From the NCBI RefSeq assembly GCF_000003815.2, contig NC_049990.1, forward strand, positions 21,852,053-21,902,262: a stretch of DNA of 50,210 nucleotides, in the 5' to 3' direction. Source of the stretch: Branchiostoma floridae. Lineage: Eukaryota; Chordata; Leptocardii; Amphioxiformes; Branchiostomatidae. Shown here piece by piece: positions 41,047 through 50,210 of this stretch (within the stretch, counting starts at the first letter, position 1; each line of letters starts with the position of its first letter). The notes under the pieces were generated by a model. It was not told where the DNA came from. It did not search any database and saw only the letters and a list, made by a program, of their open reading frames with translations. The position numbers and the translations under genes are program-made.

Positions 41047-44000
41047 ATGGCGTATTTCAAGAAGAAGGAGAGTCGCCAGGACTCGGACACAGATGACCGG
41101 GATGTGCCCTTCTGTGGAAGGAAGGGTCACCTCGCCGCCATCAAAAAGAACTTCCAAGATGGCCGTCAAATCGGTCTCATCTCTGGCATGCCAGGGGTGG
41201 GGAAGACTCGCCTTGCCAAAGAAGTTGCCTTCCAGATGTCACTGGACTGTAAAAATCAGAATGTCAAACTACAAGTCAATACTTTCAATGTGGCAAAATT
41301 CACGAGTACAAACCTGATCTTAGACACCATCTGTGCATCGATGTTGCACAAGGAACATACAACTGTTTCGTCAAAACCAGAAGACTTGACCACGGCGTTG
41401 CAAAAACTGAAACTAGACGAGGACTATTATCTCTTCATCTGTGACAACGCAGACACAATTTTGGAAGACGGTGGATTACGTACAGAACTATTAGACTTTA
41501 TAAGTCAAATTGTTGAGATGACTCCAAACGTGTTGTTCTTGGTGACGTCGCGAAGACGATTCCGACTAGCGAGAGAATATAGACTATTTTTTGACGTTGA
41601 ACTTAGTCCACTTGAACCGGATGAAGCAAAGGATCTTCTGGCAAAGATCGCACCTAAGGTACCTTTGCAGACTCACGGAGAGGAGATCGCGAAAATTTGC
41701 GGCTACCTGCCGTTGGCACTGGTCATCGCCGGTGTTGAGCTCCAACGAGGTGAAGACGGCTACACTCCGGAAGAACTCCTAGAACTTCTAAGGAAAAATG
41801 TTTTAGAGAGTCCCCTCTCGGCAGAGAGCTACAGCAGAAGCGAACAAGTCAGTCATGTCTTACAAAGTGCTATTGATAAGCTCACCGACGTTATCAAAAG
41901 TCATTTTGCATCACTGAATTACATTCCTGGATCTTTCGGTGCATCGGCTGCGGCTGCTATAGCAGGGAAACAGAGCCCAGCCCATGTAAAAGCAGACGTG
42001 ATTCGTCCGCTGAGAGAACGGTCCTTGTTGGAGTTCGACAGCTCACAGCAGCGATTTGATATCCATCCGCTGATGAGGGACCTTGTGCAGCAATCACTTA
42101 GTCAGTTTGTAGACGTTGGTGTTACCCGTCAGCGCTACTGTGTCTTCTTCGCTGATGTGCTGAAGCAGATTGGATTGGCCATGTACAGTGACGCACCCAG
42201 AGGACTGCTGGTAGGTTCGATCCACGATACTTTCAAAGCTTGAATCTTTTAAATGATACTACACATGTCCACTTGTAAAATACTACAATGATCATACTTT
42301 CGTCTGGTGTACTACAACACAGTATAAATGTAAAGTGACCTGTTATCAATCTTTTAAATGTTTTTCAAGGATTTGACAACGGAGTTTAAAAACATTGAGA
42401 AACTGATGTTGGAGGCAGTCAACTGCGCTGACGAGGACACGCACAGGTGAGGTTAGGTAACTGTCACTCATGGGCAATCAGAATGTAGCTCTAGATAATT
42501 GGCATTGACATGTATTTTCATACTTCTAGACAGAAAGTATCTTATACTAGGCAGGAGATGTAGACAATGCAACATAAAGGTTACTGATTTGATTACATCT
42601 TGTTGGCACTGTAACAGTGGGGTTCAAGCGCTGCCAAACTGACCACACCATTGAACAGCTTTGAGATTTTGGTGTTGTGGTTTGCGCGGCCCGGATTCGA
42701 ATCCCGGGAGTCAGGATTTCTATTTCTGCACCCTTCTTGTTTCAGCACAACCATACTCTACGAGTTCGAGATATCTTCTTTGATTAAGAAAATAACTTAA
42801 ATAGTTTAGAGTCACTTTTCTCATGACAGAAAACAGTTAAACCTCGTTGCTCAGTAATAGCAGCCCGCCAAATACTTTCTGTTTTCTTCCCTCCAGGGCA
42901 CTGATGCGCGCTGTGTACGAGGCAGAGCGAGTCATTAACCTGTACGTACATCCAGGTCAGGCAGTCCCGTTTTTCGAGGCTTGTCTGAGCTCAGCCATGG
43001 CCTGGGGAAGTCCTGAAGAACGTGCCAAACTGCTGAACGTCGTGGGCTTCGTGAGTTATGTTTTAAAGTTTGTTGTGGTGTCATTTTACTACATGATGCA
43101 GGTTTGAACCAGTGTCATAGAACTCCGCTTAAGGTGGGTTCACACGTGCGTATATATTCAAGTCCGTATGAGGTCTTAACGGAAGTGTTAGCAGCTACCA
43201 GGCCCCGCAGGTCGCTGGAAAATAATAGAAATTGGACAAATACAGCCAGACAACATGCCAGCGGTGTTAGCTGGTCGGAAACCATACTCATCGGAAAGCT
43301 AACTCCTCTGGCATGTTATTAGTTTATGTTTGTCCAATTTCTCCTATCTTTCCAGAGACCTGTAGAGCATGGTAGACTAAAACGTTTTAGAAATACCATA
43401 CGGACTTCATACGGACTTGAATATGTATGCACGGGTAAAATCCGGCTTTGGTTCGTGCATCAGTCAGATGAGTTTCTACGACACTGATTCATATCTGCAT
43501 AGGCGAATGTTGTACTAGTGTTAACCCTAGTGCGCAAATGGTTAAGCATAAAGGATTCAGTGATTAATGTTGGAGCAAGCGCTCTCTTCACGATAGTGCA
43601 CCGTACGTTAGAAGCGTTACAGAACCAATTTGTGAGTTGGTCAGTGGTAGTGCACGGTAAATTCATTCAGGCAAGGGAAAGCGTGATAGTATTAGTGAGA
43701 TTTCAATATAATGAATTGTCCTATTCAACTTCATTTACTTTTGTACGATAAAATTAAAGAAGAGCCCCCCCCCCCCTAATACACACGTTTTTACAATAAT
43801 TGGAACTTTCACAATGGCTGTGTCGTTTTGAAAATGAAGGCAATGGGAAACTATCAGGGCAAATACGAGGATGCCTACAAAAAGTACACCCAGGCCTTGG
43901 AGCTGCTCGAGCCCTTGGGAGAAAGCACAGCACTGGCAAGACTCTACTCAAACATCGGCTACGTCTACCACACCAGGGGGCAACACAACAAAGCTATCAG

Positions 44001-46820
44001 GTACAGGTTATCCACTTGGAATATGCTGATGATTTCAGTACAATTCTTAGATTGAGTTGTTGGACTCTAATGGCCAAAACAACTTTAAGGGAAATCATAT
44101 GCATGTAAAAATGTTCTTGAGTATTAGCATGCATAACGTTACGCATCTTGTCTATCTTTAGAATGGTTATTGTACTTCAACTGTCGTGTATGTGCAAGTT
44201 GCCATACATCGTACGTTCCTATTACAGTTGCCACACGACATATGCATTTTATACACATATGGTTGTTGATATCTTTGAACATCTTGGTCATATCAAGAAG
44301 TGTAGGCCTCGTTCGTATCTTCCATTTGATATGGTGATGACTTTTACTGATATCTATTTTTGTCTCTACTGCCAGGTATCTGGAAGCTTCACTGGAGATG
44401 TGGGATCGTCTCCGCCATGGACCTACCAGGGGAAAGGCGGTCACACTGGCGACCCTGGGGATCGTCCATGACTTCGTCGGTAAGTTCAACTTCTTTTAGG
44501 CATCTTCTTAGTGGAAACAGAAGAAAATCACACAAACTATTTCTATAAAAATGGATGCACCTCTTTGTTTCTTGTTTGCATATGCTAATTAGATAGTGAC
44601 TACGGCTATTCAACCGTGTAAATCTAACCGAGTCAAATCAAAGAACAATTTTCGCAGCACATTTTGGTATCATCCAGCTATCTTGATGTCTCTTATGTCC
44701 AGGTGTCTATTTTCTATGTGAAAAATACACAAAATTGATTGTACTAATCTTACGTTATAGGTAACCACGAAAAAGCCAGAGACTACCATACAAGGTGTCT
44801 GGAAATGCGAATAGAAATGTGTGGTGAAAACCACCCGCTCATCGGGCCAACTCAGAACAACCTTGCCATCGCCTACAACAACATGGGCGACAGGGACAAC
44901 GCCTTGGAGCTGCACTTAAGGGGTCTTCACATGAAGCGCCGCTGGTTCAACCATCCGGCTCAGACCAAGGTGGAGTCCTTGAATCATGTCGCGGAGGAGT
45001 ACATTCATCGGAAGGACTATGACAAAGCGCTGCAATACTTACGAGAAGCAGAACAGATGCAGAGGGAGGTTGGCGATGGGGACGAACAGTCGGTGTTGAG
45101 TAATGTGAACCTTGGGAGGGTGTTCATACACACAAAACAGTACAAAGAGGCAGAAGAGCAACTCAAAATAGCAGCGAACTGGTACGAGGGAAGATGGGGA
45201 ACTCACGTCTGGACAGCTGAGGCGTTGGAGTTCCTCGGAATCGCACTGCAAGGACAGGGTAAGAATGGTGAAGCCAGGGACGTGATGAGAAGAGCACTGG
45301 ACATGTATGAGAAAGTGTCTGGTAATGTCGACGTACGGGAAGCCATTCCAAGGACCAGGGCTTTGTTAGAAGGAATCCCTCCTTCGGCCAACAACAAATT
45401 AAAGACATCGTCGTCACCAAGACACAGTCCCAGTGAAGAAGAGGAAGAAGAAGTCAATGATGAAAATACAAACCGCAGCACCGACGGGAAAAAGACCACG
45501 AAACCATGCCCCAAGTCGACGTCACATCTAACTCAATTTGATAGCACTTCTGACAACGGTAAGAGCTATCAATATTTGGCTACTCATTCATCTGTTAAGC
45601 CACAGTCGACGCTGTAGGGCTGATATCAATTAGGATTTTACCATGGTCAATATTGACCGAAGGAGGCCATATATATTCCCCTGTGCAACTTTTCATCATT
45701 CAAACTAGTGGTGTCTCACTGCAGTGCTCAAAAGCTTCGATTTTTTTGGGTAGCCTGTAACATTGTAGATCTCTTCTAACCAAGGGTTAACTTGTGTAAG
45801 TGAATGGTCTTGGGTACATTTCCAATTTTTTTTCAGATATGCAGGCCGTCCTCACTACCATTGCTGAGGAGACGGGATACAGATGGCCGGACCTGGCCCG
45901 CAGACTTGGACTGACAGAAGCTCAGAGCCAAGATGTGGACAGCAGACATCGAGGGAATCTTAAAGAAAGCTGCATGGATGTCTTAGGGGTCTGGCAAGAG
46001 AAGGAAGGGACAAATGTCTCCGTTCAGCGTCTTCAGGCTGCACTGGTGGATGCTTCTCTCAAAGCTATAGCAGAGAAAATTGAAGGTTAGTCCATAGCAC
46101 AGACGAGATGCTATGCCTTTCGTTACTATTTTGCTATTGTGAGAACTTATATTACAGAAATGAATGTACGAAGATGCATTATGATACGTATTTCATTCTT
46201 CATTTCCAGGAAATGACGTTGTCTTTTTCTCTTCACCTAGATACAGATGAGGAGAAGATGGGGGTTATCACCTGCAGAGAAAAGCTACATGGTAATTTGC
46301 ATGTCGACATAAATACCTTTGTCAAGAAGTCAAATTTTCACAGTCGCTGTCTACTTTGGCATCCTGGTTAACCCATGGTCTTACCTCAAATGACGTATTC
46401 TAATAATGGATACTAAGTCTATCTGATCTTTCTTGCAAGTGCCACGGTGTGACCAAGGTTATAACACAACACAACACGACACAGTGATCATGTAACAATT
46501 TCTGAATGACAAAGTATAGATGTCAATATGATACAACATGGACCAATGAATTAATACGTATGTCCTTCGCAGGTATTTTCTTTGCGGTTGCTGAGGAAAC
46601 CGGTACCAAGTGGAAAGACCTCGCCAGGACGCTCGACCTGAAGGAGGCACAAATCGACGGCATTGCGTCAAGACATCGCGGCAACTTGAAGGAATGCTGC
46701 ATGGATGTGCTGGAAACATGGCGGCTGAGGGAGGGGCGTGATGCCACGGTTCAGGCTCTACAACAGGCTCTGATACAAGCTGAACTAGCTGCAGTAGCAG
46801 ACATGATATCTGAAATGTAA
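41047..46820 (+). CDS. NB-ARC / TPR / tandem Death-domain protein (NLR/APAF1-like)
   Basis: Nine exons: 41047-42210, 42370-42446, 42897-43050, 43840-44000, 44376-44479, 44761-45558, 45837-46085, 46241-46291 and 46573-46820. Phases match throughout, giving 1001 residues. Start ATG sits in GGGACCATGG just after an acceptor. NB-ARC: P-loop GMPGVGKT (47-54), Walker B YYLFICDNAD (127-136), sensor VLFLVTSRRR, GxP-type CGYLPLALVIAG, winged-helix end and MHD-like IHPLMRDLVQQ. TPRs follow from about 415 to 750 (YEDAYKKYTQALELLEPLGE, ARLYSNIGYVYHTRGQHNKA, NNLAIAYNNMGDRDNALELH, YDKALQYLREAEQ, YKEAEEQLKIAANWY). An acidic Ser/Glu linker precedes two similar Death domains (about 821-903 and 920-1001), each with WxDLAR-x-L and SRHRGNLKE-x-CMDVL. 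Known: NB-ARC switches oligomerise on ATP binding and Death domains recruit partners. Inferred: a ligand-gated death or immune adaptor, cytosolic. Confidence 0.9.
42611..42745 (+). mobile_element. tRNA-derived SINE, copy 1
   Basis: It begins GTAACAGTGGGGTTCAAGCG then CTGCCAAACTGACCA, as do two copies near 49 kb. The B box is GGATTCGAATCCCGGG-like. It is an intronic insertion in the NB-ARC gene. Confidence 0.75.
43133..43447. mobile_element. MITE with GTATATATTCAAGTCCGTAT ends
   Basis: The left end GTGCGTATATATTCAAGTCC and the right end, reverse-complemented (GTGCATACATATTCAAGTCC), match. An inner inverted pair, GAAATTGGACAAA and TTTGTCCAATTTC, adds a second stem. It is in an intron of the NB-ARC gene. 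Confidence 0.75.
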
Positions 46821-47239
46821 CTTTATATAGCTCATATAGTCTTATACAACAGTCTCACTGGAAGTGACGTGCAACATTTTGTGACTATAACGACTGCAAG
46901 ACGTCTGTTTCTGTACAGTCCGACACGAGGATTCGTGGTCCAACTTGTGATACTTCAACCCGAATCTTTGGTCGGTGTACGTGCCTTTCGATATGAAATT
47001 GTGTATCGTTTAGTCTATGCCAACATCGTGCCAAACTGAAGTTATCATCATTTTTTTGTTTACATTGTCATTGTTGTAACTCCGAAAGAGGAAACTTTGC
47101 TGCATATTGACGGAGGTTATCGCACTACGGGCCTATGGCGCATTTTCTTGCTTTTGTTTATGGTTAACAATTTACCGCTGCACTCTGCTACAATGCCTAT
47201 CGGTGGTTCCACCACAGATGAAATAGTCATAATATCATA

Positions 47240-47245
47240 AATAAA
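47240..47245 (+). terminator. Candidate polyadenylation signal for the NB-ARC gene
   Basis: AATAAA in TAAATAAAAGAC, 420 bases beyond the TAA stop. Confidence 0.5.
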
Positions 47246-47250
47246 AGACT

Positions 47251-48870
47251 AGACTCTATCTTTGTAAGCTATATATCAGCTAGTATCTTAAAAAGCTTTT
47301 AAATGGCACTATCAGGGGTTGGCAATCAGACATATCGAGAAAACACGTTCTGTATGCTTTCTCAGAAGAGCTGCATTCGTCAGGGAAATACCCTTTCCCG
47401 GGGGACCTTGCGACCCTGTCGTCGAAAAGGACGAGGCTTCTCTAGATCTGACAAAAAGGGCACATAAACCTTTGTGTCGTCATGCAAGGCTTTCATATCT
47501 TTGGCTAGGCATTTGAGGGAATATCGTTGCACAAATCTACCGTGAGTTGCGTTCAGGAAGTGTTGCCCAAGAATAGGATCCAGGTAAACGTTAACAACCA
47601 CCTGCTGAGGAAAACGTGTTGTATGTAGACACAGGTAAGGGATTTGTCAATAACGAACCTGCTGCACGTGCGTAGCATAACAGAAAGCATTCATATTTTT
47701 AATTGTGCATACTCGATACCTGTGTAAAACTTTGTCGAAGAAACCTCGTGTCCACCACAAAGTATATGACCAATACACAGTGGCGTAACTGGTACCAGAC
47801 CAGACGGCAAATGTTTCATTGCGTGGCTCAATATGGCCGATGCAAAACAAATACACGTAACGTTTATTATGTAACCTGCTTCTGATGTATTTATCAAGAG
47901 ATGTGAAATGAAAATGAGTAGGACTGACAATCGACGATTACGTTAACTTTATGAATCAATCAGATGATTCATTGAATTTTGTGCGCTGATGCGAGATCGC
48001 TGTTTCGAAAGCGAAAGTAGTTTACTCGTATAATTCATTACTAAACTTGTTCTATCATATCTCAAATCAGACGATAAAACGCCTAAGACAGCTTGAAAGA
48101 AACCATAAGTCGTTTTGTAATTGCAAGCTGCAGAAAGAGGATTCAGCCCTAAATTGTTGTCATTTATTACCACATATGCAATTGTCTATTTGTGACGTGG
48201 AGGAGTTACATTTGAAAGTCAAGGGGAATTGCTTTCAGTTACATATAACATCTATTCTAGTACATATCAGAAGAAATTGGTTACCAAAATTTAAAAGCGA
48301 AAGGGTTTATTTTGTTTTAGCTCTCGAAAATCTGATGTGTGTGAGCAATGGAAATCCCCTCATGACATCATGGTACAAAGGTCAAGTCAATGGAGAATAA
48401 AGCCTTTGATTTTTATAAAGGTAGCGACATCAACTAGTGATGTAAATGAAAAGCAGTTCCCTGTATGGCTGATACATTCAAACTCAAAGTCTGCTGTTCA
48501 TACATTAAAAACTGACCAAGAAGACCACACCGGATTCCAACCGATGAAATGTGGCCTATGTGGACACTTCAGACAAAACCCTTTAGCTAATGCTTGTGTG
48601 CAATGGGAAAAATTATTCAAGAGAGCATAGTCACATAGGCCAGGTGGTCTTTATGTAGAGGTTCTTACTTGCACATGATCTACTGCATATGGGGAAGGGA
48701 ACTTTCAGGGCATGTGTGAAAAATACATGTTTTTTTATTGAAATGACATTTGACAAGTGGGGTTCCACTTTTCGATCATATGAAAATAAGCTTGTTGAAT
48801 GTACAAGATTTTCATTTCATGAATGCTTGGAGAAAACTCCAAAGGAAGTGCATAACAAGATGTACCTTGT
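47251..48870. other. Intergenic; possible decayed coding remnant
   Basis: Two overlapping plus-strand frames (48047-48400 and 48337-48630) are longer than expected by chance in AT-rich DNA. The second has KCGLCGHFRQNPLANACVQW, with paired cysteines. They could be one frameshifted relic. No family was recognised and no splice structure supports a gene. Confidence 0.3.
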
Positions 48871-49027
48871 GTAACAGTGGGGTTCAAGCGCTGCCAAACT
48901 GACCACGCCAAATGGTCTGACCTTTTAGTGGTTAACGGCATTGGGTTTGTTAGCCGGTGGCCCGGGTTCATATCCAGGGTGCTAGGAGACTGTTTCTTCT
49001 CGCCTGAGACTCTTATGTGTTTCAGGA
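48871..49027 (+). mobile_element. tRNA-derived SINE, copy 2
   Basis: Head GTAACAGTGGGGTTCAAGCG, A-box-like TTAGTGGTTAACGGC, B box CCCGGGTTCATATCC, body AGGAGACTGTTTCTTCTCGC and tail ATGTGTTTCAGG. Confidence 0.82.
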
Positions 49028-49127
49028 GTTCCCACACCGACCCTGTGAGTAACAGGCTAAAGATGATATATACTAGTATTGAGCTCAGAGATTTGAGGAT
49101 GAATCTTAAGAAAAAAGGGGGAGTAGT

Positions 49128-49290
49128 GTAACAGTGGGGTTTAAGCGCCGCCAAACTTGCCATGCCAAGTGGTCTGACCTTTTGGCATAGTGGTTAGCTG
49201 CACTGGGTTTGCGAGCTGGTAGCCCGGGTTCAAATTCTGTGAGCCAGGAGACTGTTTCTCCTCGCCTCTCTTACATATGTGTTTCAATTG
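49128..49290 (+). mobile_element. tRNA-derived SINE, copy 3
   Basis: Same family as copy 2, 257 bp downstream: A box TGGCATAGTGGTTAGCTGC, B box CCCGGGTTCAAATTC, body AGGAGACTGTTTCTCCTCGC. It ends just before the acceptor (49303-49304) of the next exon. Confidence 0.85.
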
Positions 49291-49359
49291 TTGTTTGTTG
49301 CTAGGAATAATACCACAGATGAAGAGGAGTGAGTGACAGCTGGTGACACAAGCAGCATC

Positions 49360-49636
49360 ATGGCCGAATTCTCCAAACGTAGCAAACTGTATATGAAAAT
49401 CAAAAGAAGCTTGTCAGAAGAAGACGTAAAAGACCTACGAGCAATTCTGGTTTGCAATGACCACCTTGGGTTAGCGCAAGTAGAAAAAGCAACACCTCTG
49501 GAGATGTTCAACATGCTAGAAGCAGAAGACAAGATAGGAGAGGGGCGTTTGGGCTTAGTAGTAGAAAGTTTGAAAGGTCTCAACAAAACAAAGTTAGCAA
49601 AAGAGGCTGAAGCAGTACAGAAAATGGAACTTGAAG
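49360..49636 (+). CDS. Death-effector-domain (DED) exon
   Basis: An acceptor TTGCTAG at 49303-49304 precedes a short 5' UTR and ATG in AGCATCATGG. The exon runs 92 codons to a donor GAAG|GTAATT (phase 1) and encodes MAEFSKRSKLYMKIKRSLSE, DLRAILVCNDHLGL, TPLEMFNMLEAEDKIGEGRL and LVVESLKGLNKTKLAKEAEA. The six-helix pattern with LS-x-x-x-x-x-LR, the F-x-MLE core and a closing L-x-x-L-x-x-L fits a DED, as in FADD or caspase-8 prodomains. If the donor is not used, the frame continues to a TAG at 49792-49794 with a non-domain tail. Later exons, if any, would lie beyond the window or be unrecognised. The NB-ARC/Death gene lies 2.5 kb upstream on the same strand. A death-signalling adaptor role is inferred. 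Confidence 0.6.
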
Positions 49637-49870
49637 GTAATTTCATGAGTAGAATTCTGCTTTGTTTGGTAAGCAGTTATTCCTATTATCCACTCATCTC
49701 AGCTTTTCGGTTTTGTTCTACCATTTCACCTATATTGGGGAACGTTGAGCTGCAAGGACAGAAAAATAAACAAAAGAAAAAATTGTTAACATAGAAACAT
49801 GACGACATTAAGCACTGTTTTAGTTCAGTGACTGGCATATATTAATCTGTATCTCTGTTGTATTCTATCT

Positions 49871-49970
49871 CACCCTTGCCTTGATCATGACCTCAATGAA
49901 AAGCAGCATGCAGGCCGATTTGAGCTTCTCATGAATAAATAAAGGTTCAAACAAACAAACAAACAAGCAT
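49871..49970 (+). repeat. Retroelement-type 3' tail
   Basis: TGAATAAATAAAGGTTC followed by a CAAA microsatellite is the usual 3' end of LINE or SINE copies. It may also supply a polyadenylation signal (AATAAA at 49934-49939) to the upstream exon. Confidence 0.5.
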
Positions 49971-50031
49971 GTGGAAAAGACTAAACTTTACGTAACCAAC
50001 ACCAAGTTAAATTGTGACTTACGCCAAATTT

Positions 50032-50210
50032 TCAGCCGACTCCGTCAGCCTTGTTCACGGAATGGACCCGTCTGCTGTAGCTTCCGGACGTGATGTCAGG
50101 GACACACGACTGCAGCAGAGGGTCGTAGATGCCAGATAACCTGTGTCGCCCCCCGTCTCTGTTCAGCGTTGGACGGTGGACGCGGATGTACTCAGCCTCC
50201 TTCACTCCTC
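50032..50210 (-). CDS. C-terminal part of an unrecognised gene, cut by the window edge
   Basis: The minus-strand frame is open from the window end to a TGA at 50032-50034, 58 residues. It reads VKEAEYIRVHRPTLNRDGGR, HRLSGIYDPLLQS, then CVPDITSGSYSRRV. The GC content is clearly above the flanking DNA, and the residue mix is protein-like. No domain was recognised. It could be a complete last exon or the read-through end of a longer one. Confidence 0.45.
   Translation of the reverse strand, partial: GVKEAEYIRVHRPTLNRDGGRHRLSGIYDPLLQSCVPDITSGSYSRRVHSVNKADGVG

Noticed and set aside
43754-44108. Open frames on the minus strand and in other plus frames around the first TPR exon
   Set aside because: They overlap the TPR exon 43840-44000, whose frame, splice sites and TPR pattern are consistent with the flanking exons.

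Overview
The window looks like draft-assembly genomic DNA of an invertebrate chordate, most probably an amphioxus (Branchiostoma). This is inferred from short-intron genes with chordate-type products, an expanded NB-ARC/TPR/Death gene, a dense load of MITEs, LINEs and tRNA-SINEs, and two 100-N gaps. Genes are split by GT-AG introns, so single open frames are only exons. Exon joins below were made by matching splice signals and codon phase.

Layout. 1-2341 (+): the 3' exons of the translation factor eIF2A. 3488-12866: a local family of CCDC127-like membrane/coiled-coil genes. Three are on the minus strand: A, which lacks the C-terminal domain; B, with a frameshifting 44-bp duplication; and C. 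An orphan duplicated first exon is also on the minus strand, and gene D is divergent from C on the plus strand. 12915-19985: minisatellite, a gapped LINE reverse transcriptase (-), inverted repeats, a degenerate satellite, a 29-codon membrane micropeptide frame and hairpins. 19990-21760 (-): a collagen-plus-C1q gene that appears incomplete. 22785-30968 (+): an eight-exon ATP-grasp ligase gene whose introns hold a foldback element, MITEs and an internally deleted mariner. 31737-36428 (-): a full-length LINE with both ORFs open, a 10-bp target-site duplication and a 2A-like motif. 41047-46820 (+): a nine-exon NB-ARC-TPR-Death-Death gene. 48871-49290: two tRNA-SINEs. 49360-49636 (+): a death-effector-domain exon. 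50032-50210 (-): the 3' end of an unrecognised gene cut by the window edge.

How the parts relate. eIF2A and the ATP-grasp gene are single housekeeping or metabolic genes. The CCDC127-like cluster is a birth-and-death family. Its members keep an N-terminal hydrophobic exon and, where intact, a C-terminal domain, while the coiled coil between them changes length in whole heptads. The NB-ARC/TPR/Death gene and the DED exon lie within 3 kb of each other and both suggest apoptosis or innate-immune signalling. Much of the intergenic and intronic sequence is repeat-derived.
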